DNA of 64,000 nt from Arabidopsis thaliana. Lineage: Eukaryota > Streptophyta > Magnoliopsida > Brassicales > Brassicaceae. Positions 47,425-62,741 of this stretch are shown here, one piece after another. Within the stretch, counting starts at the first letter, position 1. The number at the start of each line of letters is the position of its first letter. The stretch spans positions 5,394,001 through 5,458,000 of the forward strand of contig NC_003070.9 of NCBI RefSeq assembly GCF_000001735.4, read 5' to 3'. The notes under the pieces were generated by a model. It was not told where the DNA came from and ran no database searches. It was given only the letters and a program-made list of their open reading frames with translations. Position numbers and translations under genes: made by a program.

Positions 47425-49584
47425 TCAGCTGGTTCCATAGAGACTTTCAGGGCTCGAGTTGTTATCCAGAGCTATATTAAGGTCAGGGAGCAAGAAGGAG
47501 GAATCATCATTCTTTTGTGACTCAGCCTGCACAGAGATATGATATGTTATTTATACTCAAAAGAGTGATACTGTTTTAGTATAACGAATCGGAAAATGAA
47601 GTTAACCTGGAGTTTCTTTAAAGACTCGTTTCTTGCTCTTTGTTGCTTGAGCAGATCCTGCATAGTTGCGAGTTCCTGATTCAAGAAAACAAGAATTATA
47701 TTAAAGATTTGGACTTTTTTTATATGAGAACAAAATGGGAAAGAGGTTTTACATTTCTCAAGCCATTCCTTTCCTTTAAGAGCACACTCTCCTCCTCTTT
47801 AAGTTGAGCAAGTGTCTGTGGACAACCACATACAGTGATTAAACTAAGACATAAAATCATACAACGTTGTGATTCTACCAGAATCTGATATTAATTATTC
47901 TTTTCTGGTTTACCTTTTTCTTTCTTGATCTCTTGAAAGGGCTTGTTGTAACACTCGTTTGAGTTATCTGCGTCAAACCCACCAAACATTCAGATTGTAG
48001 CATGTCAAAAAACACATATAGCACGTTCATTTTCTATAATCAAAACGCTAAATCTAAGACAAGTTAAACACCAAAAACATTTAAAAAAGAATCTTCTTTC
48101 TTGGTCAACAACTTATACCCAAGAAAAGCAATATGAATAAGAAGTGCATCTTTTTCTCCTACCTCGAGACATACTAAATTCGAAAGAATAGAATCACGTG
48201 AATGGAGCGTGATTTGGAAGACTTATACGCGTGTCTCCCCATGACCACGACCCCACAGTTTTGTTGTCACGAATTATCCACATAACCACTTGTCCTTATC
48301 ACGTTCTTTTAATCACAAACCCAAAACTGATGACTTTGTGGGTTCTACTTTGGTAAGATAATTCAGCTTCAACCATAGAGAAAAAGAGCTAAACCAATAT
48401 GAAAGGAGTTAGTGATTTTGACCAAGAGATGCTTCGGAGAGTTTTTGACTTTCTTTTTTCCATGTCAGCCCATTATTACCTATGAGACTTATTATGTTCC
48501 ACGCCGCATCTGATTACACCACAGACGCACCAAACCCCCAAACCTAATCCGCCACGAAAACGCCTCTCGACCCATAAAAGAGGCAACCCTCATTATAAGC
48601 TATTATAAATAACGCCAGACATAACTTCTCTCATTGACCCAACTACCCCTAAAACACACTGCGTGAACGGGGGTAATCTCGTCATTGAATCGGTGATGAC
48701 TGGGTAATTTAACTGGCTTGAATTCAGCGAACAGTTTCAGGAACCAAGCATCGTGACGTGAAACTTGGCCACCAACACCAATCACCATCATCTCGATGTG
48801 AGGAGGCACTAGATTGCAAAAATAGGAAAAAGCAAAGAAGATAGATAGGTTTTGAGTTTCATCTATGAAGAAAAAGAACGTGATCACGTCAGAGTAACAG
48901 AGTGATATTATCGGTCAACGCTAAGTCGGAGTATAGATAGAAAGGCCAAGATGGCGTGACCGGCGAAGAAGCCGATCCCGGACTAAAATGACGTAAATGG
49001 CCTCAAGAGAAACAAATAGGCATAGAGGGGCAAAACTGGAAGTAGTTGCGGAAAACAAGGAAGACTGAGATTACGTGAAAATGGATATCAGGTAAAAAGT
49101 ACGACTAGGCTTCGTTATAACCCGGTGGCTAGTCACCGTCAAAACGCCGCATCCCGAGGGGTATAGTTGTCAAACACACAGAACAGAGTAAAGCAGAAGT
49201 TTCAAAAACTGTTGAACATATAAACCAAAGGGAAATTATCGAACGAACCTTAGATCTAACGGCCTCAGACAGTTTCACAACGCCACTTGACTCCTCAAAT
49301 CCATCAACGGCAGCAGCAGCACCGCCTCCACCGCCGCTAAAAGAGGTTGCGCCGCTCCATGAAAGTGGGGTCGTGGGACTAGCACGCGTATCATGATCTC
49401 CCTTCTTCCTTAACGTCGCCGCCTTGGTCCTCGGCTGACGCACGCTCCACTTCAGCTTGAGATCCGACGCGCCGCCGCTCTTCGTCTCAGGAAGTGACGG
49501 CTCGGCATGGAGGAGACAGATCAGAGCCTCCGCCACTAATGAATCATCACCCATAGCCTCGTGAATCCAGTCTCCGCCGGTCAT
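47425..49584 (-). CDS. Small basic/coiled-coil protein with EAR-like DLN motif
   Basis: Five exons, 49249-49584, 47914-47967, 47753-47815, 47607-47675, 47425-47526, giving 207 residues. The N-terminal exon is conserved-looking (MTGGDWIHEAM, SLVAEALICLL, SPTTPLSWSG) with a Gly/Ala-rich linker. Exon 2 has a nuclear-signal-like SPFKRSRKKK. Exons 3-4 form a short coiled coil (LAQLKEEESVLLKERNGLRN, then ELATMQDLLKQQ). The last exon contains LLPDLNIAL, an EAR-like repression motif. Intron 1 is 1.28 kb. Recalled as At1g15800, with a paralogue At1g80610, both unnamed. Nuclear repressor activity is inference from the motif. Confidence 0.85.
47968..49248 (-). other. Long first intron of the coiled-coil gene
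   Basis: 1.28 kb, far longer than the other introns here (75-200 nt). It contains a less AT-rich island (48600-48890) that is open on the minus strand for 94 codons and includes HIEMMVIGVGGQVSRHD. No splice-consistent exon that keeps the frame was found. It may hold regulatory sequence, an alternative exon or an alternative promoter. Confidence 0.4.
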
Positions 49585-50495
49585 AGTCTGAGGTTGGACC
49601 TTCCACCGAATTTAGATAGAGAGAGAGAAAGAGAAGGAGAAGAAATGGTGGCGAAAAGTGGAGAAGAAGAAAAAATCTCCCGTGGCACATTAATGGGTGG
49701 ATTTTTATTATATATAACGTTTTCACACATACAGTTATTAGATTGAAAAATTATTTTTAAATCTGTCTTTTATTTTCTTTCTTGGTGAGAGTGGGACCCA
49801 TGGGAATACATACGTGGCATATAGTATTTGTACTTTGTGCAATTGCAAAGGTACTAGGGTTAGCGTCTGAATACACGCGCGGTTAGTGACATCTTTATGG
49901 CTTGCGTGCCGGTTCAGTTACATCCATTACTCTTATCATATGCAGTTTCGGGATAAATTTGTGGACGTGTGAGGTCATTCTTACTTGAATCACATTTTCG
50001 TACTTCATGATTGTAGATAGATGCCATATTGCCTATGTAGGATAAAGTTTTACGAAATTAGGATTAGTTAACTTATGTATTTATATTAAGTATGCATTGA
50101 ACTCGTTTTCTTTTTCTTTTTTGGCTAGGATTGAAAATTATAATTTAATGTCCATTCATACAGTATTTACTGTCCATAATACTCCAAAAATTTGAAACAA
50201 ATTATCCAATTATTAAATGGTCGCTAAATTCGAAAAACCTAAGGGCTTTGTTGTGGGTACATGGGTCGAAAACAGAAAGATGAATTGGGCCTTTTCACAT
50301 GTCCGTCATGTTGCAATGTAAGAATTATATCCGGTTCTTAATCAGATTTTGCCTGACCATTTCTGATTCATAACTAACCGGAAAAGTCAACAGTTCAATG
50401 CACTTAAACCGGTTCTACCTTAATCTGTTATCGTCATCACTTACACTCTCTCGCAAACACCCAAAGCCCTAAAATCCTTAGGAGCAACCAAAATC
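49585..50495. promoter_or_regulatory. Divergent promoter region, coiled-coil gene / mitochondrial S15 gene
   Basis: TTGGGCC at about 50285 and AAAGCCCTAAAATCC (telo-box-like) at about 50464 lie upstream of the ribosomal-protein gene at 50496, as usual for genes of the translation machinery. The left side carries a GA-rich leader for the minus gene. Confidence 0.5.
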
Positions 50496-52271
50496 ATGGC
50501 GCTTCATCTCGCCAGACGCCACCAAAGGTTACCATCAAACACATCTTTGATTCGATTTTTCTCCAATTCCTCATCGGACTCACCTCCCCAATTCACGAAC
50601 GCACCGGTTGAAAAACCGTCTCAGTCACCATCTTCTCCGTCACCGTCAGACTCTTCTCCGATCTTCGACATCAAGAACACTCTGAAACTGAAATTACAGA
50701 ACCAGCAGGAGCAAGGAAGGAAACCATTTGACAGATCCGATGCACAATCTCAGAATCGCGGATCGACTAGTTTCTCCCAAAACTTGGGGAAGAATCTCGC
50801 CAAGTTTCAGCGGAGATCCACCGTTCCACCTCCGAGGGATTCAGGCGGCGTACAGCCTCCGTCTTATATTTCCTTAGCGGGCCTCTATAAGCAGAGCGCT
50901 GCAACAAACTCATCGGATCCTAGAAATTCGAAAGCTCAGGGTTTCAATTCAAACACTGTAAGTGAAACTTTAAAGAATTTGAGGACGCAGATTAACACTT
51001 CAAACAACATGGGGAAGAGAGGAGGGGTTTTAGGAAGTTTCAAGAGCACTGTAGGTGAAGCATTGCCAAAATACCTGTTCGAAACACAAATGGATGAGAG
51101 TAAGGGAAGTGAAGGTGAAACAGAGGAGGCGATGACGGAGTTCTTAATGTTTTATAACGAAGAAGAATTAGGTGAGAAACTAAGGACGCTTAGGCCAGAA
51201 GGAGAGAAAAAAGAAGGATGGTTCTCATTGGAGGAGTTGAATCAGAGATTGGTTAAGCTAAGGCAAGTTGAAGAGAAAGAGGCACAATATCGGACTAAGA
51301 ACTTTGCCCAACTCAGAAATGTTATTTCATCATTTAAGAATGAGAATTCTGAAGCTAGTTCCCGTACGTTCTGAGCCTCTCATTACTCTCTCTCTCTCTC
51401 TGTGTCTAATCTTTGCGAATTTTAATTGGTTGTCTTTGCTTAGGACTCGAGGTGTTGAGATCTTGGTTTGATTTTTGTTGTTGAAATGATGTTTATGTGA
51501 TATAACGAGGTTTCTTTGCTTGCAGAGCAGAATGTCGCCATTATGGGCCATCTCGGTGGTATCCCTGAATACAAGCTTCTTCCTCCAAAAGAGGATCTAG
51601 TTGACACTGTAAGCTTTTCGCTCTTAGACTTTAGAGCTAGTAGCTTGTCACTTTAATTAGTCATGAACCAAAAGGCTTATATGATAGTTTCTACAATTCT
51701 GTGTTGATCTGTTGTGACAATGGGTATTGATCTGTTTTGTTTGACTGCATCAACAAAGTATTTCCACCCAGATAACATGTCCTCTGCGGAGAAGATGAAA
51801 ATTGAGCTCTCGAAAGTCAGGGAAGAGTTCAAGATGTCAGAATCAGACTGTGGTTCTGCACGTGTGCAAGGTAAACTCTACATAAGGCCAGTGGTCTGAT
51901 CAATGTTGACTTTAGCCATTTAAAGGTTTACACGTTCTAAGATAGATTGTCTTGTGATGTCTCTGGTCTCTCCTTACAGTGGCACAACTCACTACTAAGA
52001 TCAAGCATTTATCCTCAAGTTTGCACAAAAAGGTAAAACTTCAAACTGTTTTCGATATTTTTGTGAAGCTATCCATCCCAGTTTCTTGTGGAACCTTATG
52101 TCATACCTGTTGGTGGCTGTACCGTAGGACAAGCATTCGCGGAAGGGACTTTTAGGAATGGTGCAGAAACGGAAGAAACTGTTGAAATATCTAAGACGAA
52201 CTGACTGGGATTCTTACTGCCTTGTCCTGTCAAAACTCAGCCTTCGTGACAACCCGGATTACAAGTGCTAA
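50496..52271 (+). CDS. S15/NS1 RNA-binding protein, mitochondrial ribosomal small-subunit type
   Basis: Five exons, 50496-51363, 51526-51608, 51759-51870, 51980-52032, 52128-52271, giving 419 residues. The N-terminus (ALHLARRHQRL...IRFFSNSS) is a typical mitochondrial presequence rich in Arg and Ser. Residues ~40-300 are a low-complexity, plant-specific extension. The S15 domain is C-terminal: VAQLTTKIKHLSSSLHKK, DKHSRKGLLGMVQKRKKLL, KYLRRTDWDSY, the 16S/18S rRNA-binding signature. Far longer than bacterial S15 (~89 residues). Recalled as At1g15810. Mitochondrial location is inferred from the presequence. Confidence 0.9.
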
Positions 52272-52684
52272 GCTTTATTGCACTAGAGACCCGATGATGG
52301 TATCTGTGCACTCTTTTGGTTCAACCAACTTACTGTTGTGAGTGAGACTTAGCTGTTCAAACCCTGTTAGGCATTTTCCACTCTAGGGAAGAAAGTCGCT
52401 CTATTCTATTTTGTCCTCTTACTCCAGTGTTTCAGCTGGAGCTCTTCAATCATGCATTTGTGGCAAAGAAATGAAGTTGTGGATCTCTTTCATTGATGTT
52501 TAGTATTCCCTTTCACATTTGAGTTGTGATAATAAAGTTATCTACGAACAAGCCTCATGATTTCATTTTACATTTATAGCAATGGTTTGATGATCTTTTC
52601 CCAAATGTCACATTGAAGAAGAGAAACATTAGGTTTTTGGAAGAGAAATTGTATCTACAGAATCAAAAACATCATGCCGTTTTC
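52272..52684. other. Convergent 3' region, S15 gene / LHCB6
   Basis: 3'UTRs of two tail-to-tail genes. A plus-strand frame over 52613-53233 is only the antisense of LHCB6. Confidence 0.6.
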
Positions 52685-53676
52685 TCACAAACCAAGAGCA
52701 CCGAGAGGCGTTTTCCCCTGCCCGGCCTCAAAGTAAAAGATCAACATGGCAACCATTGCGAGCCTCGAGTGCTTAATCTCTGCCAATTTCAGCCTCTCCA
52801 GCTTCTCAAAGTCCGGCTCATAAACACCGTCGCGGTTTTTCCCGGCGAGACCCAACGGATCGAAGAATCTCCCACCGGGGTATCCCTGATCGCCGGTATA
52901 GTTCGCGAAATTCTCGGCGGTCTTCGACCATGGCGTTGCCCACTCAACCGATTGAGAATCCGGGTTGAAGAAATCGACCCATCGTTTGCTCTCCACCCAA
53001 CCCATGAGAAGCAATTGGGTTCCAAGAAGCGACCCGAACGAGAAGGGAGCGATCGCGTCTGGCTGGGCTCCAGCTTCAAACCATGCCACACCGCTCCAGG
53101 CCTGGCCGACGAAGATCCCAAGAACCGCTGCCATCGCCCATCGGCCATGGATCAGCTCAGCCTCTCTGTACCATTTCAGAAAAGCCGGGTCTTTCCCCAA
53201 ACCCAATGGGTCGAACCCGAAATCTCCTGGTAGCCTGCGAATATCACACACATTTGACTCAATAACTGGGTAACAAACAATTCGGGCTTTTCATGCTCTC
53301 TTGAGATTCAGCTAACAAATTAGAACCAAATGAGTAATCAGGACCTTGAATTATCATAATCTATTGTCCAAGCTAGTTTATGAGAGATATGAATGAAAAT
53401 TCAGCATTGTTCATGCTAGTAACTCAGATATAAAAGAGAATAGACTTACGAGCCATCGAGCCATTCAGGGTCAAGGAAGTTGCCACCACCTTTAACGGCA
53501 GGGATCCAAGATTTCTTAGGCTGAGCAGCCGCAGCAGCGACAATAAGAGTTTTCCTGCCAACTCTCTGAGCTCCAGTGCCTACGCCGCTTGCCAATGCGG
53601 TGGCACCTCTCTTGCCTCCGGTGAGGAACGAAGAACCAAGCCCACTGAGGACAGCTCCGGAGACCGCCATCGCCAT
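52685..53676 (-). CDS. LHCB6: Light-harvesting chlorophyll a/b protein CP24 of photosystem II
   Basis: Minor monomeric antenna that links the LHCII M-trimer to the PSII core and contributes to non-photochemical quenching. Two exons, 53450-53676 and 52685-53234, giving 258 residues. A ~45-residue Ala/Gly/Ser-rich chloroplast transit peptide is followed by [13 protein letters not shown]. Helix 1 carries the chlorophyll-binding [12 protein letters not shown] and helix 3 its counterpart [12 protein letters not shown]. The short loop between helices and the C-terminus lacking the extra amphipathic helix fit CP24. Recalled At1g15820. Codon use is GC-rich compared with its neighbours, as expected of a very highly expressed gene. 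Confidence 0.98.
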
Positions 53677-54148
53677 GAGATCTCTAATATACTTGCTCTG
53701 TTTTTTTCTCTCAAGATGTGGAGAAATGAGTGTTTGGTTGTTGTTCTCTCTCTCTGTTTTTCGGAGCAGAAAGAATCAAAGAGAGGAGATTTAGAGGGAC
53801 AATGTGAGATAATGAGAATCTATAGACGAAATCTCAGAGGCTGTCGTGGATAGATTTCTGACCAATTAGGAGTCAGAAACTACTTCACCATATCCACATC
53901 ACCCACACTCACCACTGTCTTATTCTGCCAACTCAGTATTTACATTTTTCTAATACTTTACTTATCTAAATCTAAATTGTGAGAGGAAAATAAAATGACA
54001 CGTGGAAATTAATTTATTTTCTTATTGAAATGTAAATGACAGCAATGAATTTACAAAATGGCTGCATTATGTGGCTTATTGCGTTTAGATTACACATTAC
54101 ATGATTAACTGAAAAAAAAAACGAAAATTTAAAAATATATAAAGAGAA
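53677..54148 (-). promoter_or_regulatory. LHCB6 promoter region
   Basis: On the plus strand CCAAT occurs within GACCAATTAGG (about 53862) and a TATA-like CTATAG at about 53821, roughly 145 bp upstream of the ATG; the leader is rich in GA/TC. This is a compact light-responsive promoter by context. The left-hand neighbour gene ends at 54149 on the same strand. Confidence 0.45.
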
Positions 54149-57549
<3,401 letters not shown>

Positions 57550-58359
57550 TTAGCGTTTGAGCAGAGGGGATTCCATGAACAGTGGAGGAATCTGATCAAA
57601 GGCCTCTGCGGACGAGGTTTGGGCGGGAACATCCGGAGGAGGCAACCATGTTATTGGTGGCATAGGTGGAAACTCATCCAACGGCGGTGGAAGAGAGAAC
57701 ACTGGCGGCGTTTCGTCTCCAAATGGTGGCGGAGGTAGCCATAACGGCGGAGGTTGTGTCGTCTGATCACCACCTGGTAGTGGCGGCGGAGGAGACGGCA
57801 CCAAAGGGGGCGGAAACACTATCACCGGCGGGGGCGGTGAAGGGAAGAAGAAAAATGGTGGCGGAGAGGGAGGAGGAGGTGAAGGAACGAGCGGTGAAGG
57901 AGGAGGTGGTGGTGGTGATGGAACCAAAGGCGGTGGAGACGGCATAAGCGGTGGTGGGCATGGGGACGGCCTTGGATGCAGTGGTGGTGGGGGTGATGGA
58001 ACCAAAGGTGGCGGTAGACGTGGGGATGGCCTTGGACGCGGTCTCGGACGTGGTGGTGGACGCGGTGGTTGGAATGGTAGAAAAGGGTTTTCCGGCGAAG
58101 GAGTTGTAGGAAAAGGCCAATGACCACAGGTGTCGAACAAGTATTGATACAGAGGATCGCAGCTTCTGCGTCCGCGATTACGACTGCTACCACTGCTGCG
58201 TCTTCCTCTGTTTGATTGCTTTTGCTCCTCTACGGTTAAAGCTTCTACGTTAACGTTTGACTTCACTTCATAGTCTGATATGGACTCTGTTGTGTGAATG
58301 ATTAAAAGGAGTAGAGACAACAAAAGTCCAACCACGAGTAGTTGTTTTGCTTTCATCAT
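57550..58359 (-). CDS. Secreted proline-rich protein, paralogue of the 54149-56437 gene
   Basis: Intronless, 269 residues. Signal peptide (KAKQLLVVGLLLSLLLL), an acidic stretch, a basic RGRRSSGSSRNRGRRS segment, then the shared motif CDPLYQYLFDTCGHWPFP and NPFLPFQPP. The body is PR/PS-rich (PPRPRPRPRPSP, VPSPPPP), followed by FPPMPPITWLPPPDV, which parallels [13 protein letters not shown] in the neighbour, and a basic end (LLKR). TATATATA at ~58430 (minus) lies about 70 bp upstream of the ATG. SPPPP-like motifs suggest hydroxyproline-rich glycoprotein modification. It lacks the CxxC and 48-bp repeats. Function unknown, probably wall or apoplast. Confidence 0.75.
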   Translation of the reverse strand: MMKAKQLLVVGLLLSLLLLIIHTTESISDYEVKSNVNVEALTVEEQKQSNRGRRSSGSSRNRGRRSCDPLYQYLFDTCGHWPFPTTPSPENPFLPFQPPRPPPRPRPRPRPSPRLPPPLVPSPPPPLHPRPSPCPPPLMPSPPPLVPSPPPPPPSPLVPSPPPPSPPPFFFFPSPPPPVIVFPPPLVPSPPPPLPGGDQTTQPPPLWLPPPPFGDETPPVFSLPPPLDEFPPMPPITWLPPPDVPAQTSSAEAFDQIPPLFMESPLLKR

Positions 58360-59244
58360 CTCTTTGTGTTCTTTGGTTACGTTGTCTTCTTCTTTGATAG
58401 AAAACTCCTACGTAACAACAACAGTTGTATATATACTACAAGATTAATCAAAGACCATTTTAATATACTAAATTTTTTGTTTGCCCATTTGATATAAAAT
58501 ACTACATGAATAATGCATTATGGGAAAATGTAGCTAGGAATCATAAATGCCGAGAGAAGGATGAGGATTATCCTGATAACACAATTTATTGGCAAAGTGG
58601 CAGATCACAAAAGTTAAAAAGTGGTGACTAAAAATGACCTCATTTATGATCACGCATGGTCTAAAATACATACTTTTTTTTTTTGTATTTGCATCTTCTT
58701 TTTAGTTTTTCCGATAAAGAATATTGCCTTTCTAAGTAATTGAAAGAGATCAATATTTTTTTTTCACTAAATCAGTGTTGATAACTAACTACATAAATAA
58801 ATGATTGTGATTTATTTTGTAAATTTTTCATAAAACTAGTCTGAGAATAAATTTTGGATGTGTGTATTAAAAAGGCTTTAATTGCTTAGAATGATGTGCC
58901 ACCGTTGTAATTGAATGCATTGCGCCTTCACTTCATGTTTATCTTCATTTTCAGCAAAACTCTATTTTCCTTCGAGAAGTTGACTTCAGTATAGCTAGAT
59001 GCTATTGTCTATTCCCATAATGTTAGTTACGAATGCTAATCAACGGTTGAACCAAAAATAAGAGTGCTAATCAACTTTCACTTCTGAAATAACAAAAAAA
59101 AAAAAGTATTGGGAGGAAATTGACCGATAACATGGATTATAGATGCTATTATCATATCTAGAACGGTGTAACCAATATGCTTCATAACATGCTATTATGT
59201 GAGATATTTCCTTATAGATTGATTGTATGATGCAGAAATCATTC
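58360..59244. other. Intergenic, downstream of the RAE1-like gene
   Basis: AT-rich. I looked for the missing 3' exons of the RAE1-like gene (beginning YWDTRQ) and found none. No other gene is seen. Confidence 0.5.
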
Positions 59245-60088
59245 TTACTTCAAAGTTTTATCCCAGCTTCCAGTAACAAGGAGATTCATTCCAGGGATCC
59301 AAGCTATCTGATTGAAAGGAGCATCGTGCATAGCAACAGTAGATGGTTGAGCACCAGACAACAATGGCCACATTTTTGCCTGCTTATCACATCCTCCGGT
59401 AAAGACTGTGGTTCCATCATCTTTCCAAGCAGAACACAAAACCTTAACCACAAGAAAAATCTTTCATTAGAATTTGAGCAAAGAGAAAGCAGGAGGACAC
59501 ATAAACTCAGAAAGCAGTTGCATATTACCGGCTGATCATGAGACATTGATACCTTTGGTTCACTGGCTATAGAGCCGTCACTACGGGTTATTTCCCAACA
59601 TCTCACCTGCAATCAGAGTGTCACAACAGAGCCAAGATTTGATCTGAGTGCATTATGAATTGGTGTATTACACCGAACATGTTAAATTCTTAAAGCAGAG
59701 TAAAGAAGAAAGAAGAGAGAACCTGACAATCCCATGAAGTTGCCACAAGTATATCGGCCTTTGGACTAAAACTTAAGCTCGAAATAGAGTCGGTGGCTGG
59801 TGGAGTAATCTGCAAGTAAATGAAATTCATATTGAAATTCTCCTTAGAGGATTCCCGGATCAATCATCGGAACCACTCAAACCTAAACCCTAATAATGGA
59901 AATCTCTTTGATTAACGAAAAGATTCAATCAAGATTAACTATAGCCTGAACATCCGGTAGTGATCTCAAGTAAATCGGTAAAGTTTCCAACACAAAACTT
60001 GGGAGAAAACAGAGAAAAGAAAGGTTACCTCGTAGGAGTTGTTAGGGTTATTGGTGCTAGAGGTGGCTTTATCACCGGAAGTAGACAT
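59245..60088 (-). CDS. Truncated RAE1-like WD40 protein
   Basis: Four exons, 60029-60088, 59723-59809, 59529-59606, 59245-59442, giving 140 residues with about two WD40 repeats (ISSLSFSPKADILVATSWDCQVRCWEI; CDKQAKMWPLLSG). Full-length plant RAE1, the mRNA-export and nuclear-pore factor, has about 349 residues and seven blades. The reading frame stops in GSWDKTLK at a TAA formed by AAGTAAGA, which is a perfect splice donor; in intact RAE1 the frame continues KYWDTRQ after that splice. Two or three blades cannot close a propeller, so it is either non-functional or works by binding partners. Recalled as At1g15850. Confidence 0.85.
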
Positions 60089-61054
60089 TGTAAAAGCCAA
60101 GAGAACGGAGAAGATTCTGGTGGAGAAGTTCAAATCAAGAGCACAAGAAATAACGTCAATAATGGTCGTCTTGGTCGAAGAAGGCAGAGAAAGAAAGAAA
60201 GAAAGTTTATCAATGGGTGAAGAGTGAGCAACCGTAGACGAGAGACGTCGGTTGTTAGTTAATCCGGGCTGCTTCAACAGTTCGTTATTTTTCCGGTGAC
60301 AGAAAAAGGAGGGAACTAGAAGAAGTTTGCGAGAGAGTGAAAGAATGCTTTATATACGTTCAATTTTTGTTTTGTTTCCGTCAGGCCTTTGCTTATTTAG
60401 CCCAATAAGTTTAGTAAAGGCCCAATATACCTTTGTATTTTTCTCATGGTCCATCATCTACTGAAATTGTAAATTTAACTATAAATACATAAATGCAATT
60501 TACAAAAATTAAACATATCATAAATATAAAAAGATATGATGAAATATAAACAACTTGATGATTGATAACTTAATATTTAGTATGGAAAATTTCTTTTAAT
60601 ACATCTTTAATTGCTTTTTTTGTTTAACAAAATAAATGAATCAAGTGGGAAACTAAAAGAAAAGTAAAAAACAAAGCTGTAAAAAAAGAAGAGGAAATTG
60701 AGTAAAATACTTACATGTGTATGTATGTAGATGAGATAAAAAATACATAGACATATAAAAAGGGTGTTATCGAGAAGAATCATCATATAAGAAAGAAATC
60801 AATCGTATATCTTCCAATCAGGTGGCTTCGCCTTTCAGATTATTTCCCCATCTAGAAGCTCTCTCTCGACTCTCTCGTCTGTTTCTATCTTTCGTGGTAC
60901 CTCTTCTCTTCTCTTTCCTTTTCTGAGTTTCTGTTAATTTTACTCTCTCTTTTTTTTTTTCTTCTCTGTTGCTTATATAATAAGATTTGTCTTTCTTTTC
61001 CAAAAACTCGTTTTCTCTAATTCTTCTCTGCGATTCTAATCAAATTCCGTATAG
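60089..61054. promoter_or_regulatory. Divergent promoter region, RAE1-like / DCN1-like
   Basis: GGCCCA-type elements lie at about 60419 and AGCCCAATAAG at about 60400, upstream of the RAE1-like gene. Several ATATAA-like sequences occur between 60740 and 60790, and a pyrimidine-rich leader (60850-61050) precedes the DCN1-like gene. Confidence 0.5.
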
Positions 61055-62741
61055 ATGCGTCGCTCTTCATCAAAGAAGAAATCAGGTCAATCAACTGAAT
61101 CAGTCACCACGGATCTCTTTCGCTCAGGTTTTTTTCCCAATTCAATCAATTCCGTCTAGGGTTTATGTAATTATCTGCTCAATAGTTGAACTCTTTGTTC
61201 TTGCTTCGGATTCTGTAAAATTTTCTGCGATTGGATTGAAATCTCAGTACCCTTTGATGGGTTTTGGGGTTGATGAACGAATTATTGTATATTCATCAAT
61301 TTTTATGAGAAAGCTTTCAAAATCAGTAGAATTGACTTCTTCTGCAATATTCTTTGTGATCACTATCGCCGTAGCATTGTATCAACGTTTCTACTATGTT
61401 TTGACTTTTGTTTTTTGTTTTGGTTCAGCTTCGAGCAAGGCCTCGAATAAAGAGATGGATCGAATTGATCACTTATTTAATCAGTATGCCAATAAATCTT
61501 CCAGCCTGATTGAGTAAGTATCTGTTGATGCACGATGAATCAATTTTTCTTTTCATGCAAAATCAATATCATTGTTTTCATGTCATAAGTTACGATTCTA
61601 TGAGTTACTTTTGGTACTAATACTTTGGTATAACTACTACTACTTCAACAGTCCTGAAGGAATAGAGGAACTATGCTCCAATTTGGAAGTGTCACATACT
61701 GATATCAGAATCTTGATGCTTGCTTGGTAATTATCCATCAACACTTTTATTAATGTTTTTCTTCCTTCTTTACCAGAGTTACATATCCTTTTAACTTTTA
61801 AATTGTCGCTATCGCAGGAAGATGAAAGCTGAGAAACAAGGTTACTTTACACATGTAAGGAAAAATTTGAAGCAGCCATAAGAGCTAGTGATCCTTTTTT
61901 TTTTGATACTTGAATTAAGTTTGTGATTTGTGTTTTTGATCTTAACTCACTGTCCATCTGTAGGAGGAGTGGAGAAGAGGCCTCAAGGCTTTAAGAGCTG
62001 ATACGATCAATAAGTTGAAGAAAGCCCTTCCGGAGCTTGAGAAAGAGGTTCAAACTCTTATCCTTTATATTTTCATTTTGATTGACATCTTCTGAGTATC
62101 AGTTTAGACTGAATCATTCTTATTTCTGTCTCTTGAAGGTCAGGAGGCCATCAAATTTTGCAGATTTCTATGCTTATGCCTTCTGTTATTGTTTAACAGG
62201 TAATATTAAAATTTCTGCTTCTGCATGAGGATATATATATTGCTGTTGTTTCTCTTTTCTACCTTTCATGTGTATGTGACCTATGTTTTATTGTTCAATG
62301 CAGAGGAAAAACAGAAGAGCATAGACATAGAGACTATATGTCAACTCCTAGAGATCGTCATGGGATCTACATTTCGAGCCCAAGTTGACTACTTTGTTGA
62401 GTATTTAAAGGTTTGGATCACTCAAAAGTCTCACATTGTATAATTTCCAGAATGTTTTCACGCAATGTTGTCATCTCACATTGGTTATATTTGTTTGGCA
62501 CAGATCCAAAACGACTACAAAGTGATAAACATGGACCAATGGATGGGACTTTACCGGTTCTGTAACGAGGTATGTTTCCTAATTCTTATAGTTCCCCAGC
62601 TTGGCAGTTTCATCAACTAACTCTGATTGTTTGTAATATTTACAGATAAGTTTCCCGGACATGGGGGACTATAATCCAGAGCTTGCATGGCCATTGATTC
62701 TTGACAATTTTGTTGAGTGGATTCAAGAAAAACAAGCCTGA
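61055..62741 (+). CDS. DCN1-like (defective in cullin neddylation) protein
   Basis: Promotes transfer of NEDD8/RUB from the E2 to cullins, activating CRL ubiquitin ligases. Nine exons, 61055-61127, 61429-61513, 61652-61726, 61818-61854, 61964-62047, 62139-62199, 62304-62410, 62504-62569, 62646-62741, giving 227 residues. A short basic Ser-rich N-terminus precedes the potentiating-neddylation (DUF298) domain: DHLFNQYANKSS, GIEELCSNLEV, WKMKAEKQGYFTHEEW, YAYAFCYCL, then the cullin-binding part MDQWMGLYRFCNEI and YNPELAWPLILDNFVEWI. There is no N-terminal UBA domain, unlike yeast Dcn1. Recalled as At1g15860. Confidence 0.93.

Noticed and set aside
52613-53233. 206-codon plus-strand frame
   Set aside because: Antisense of LHCB6 exon 2, whose GC-rich codons leave the opposite strand open.
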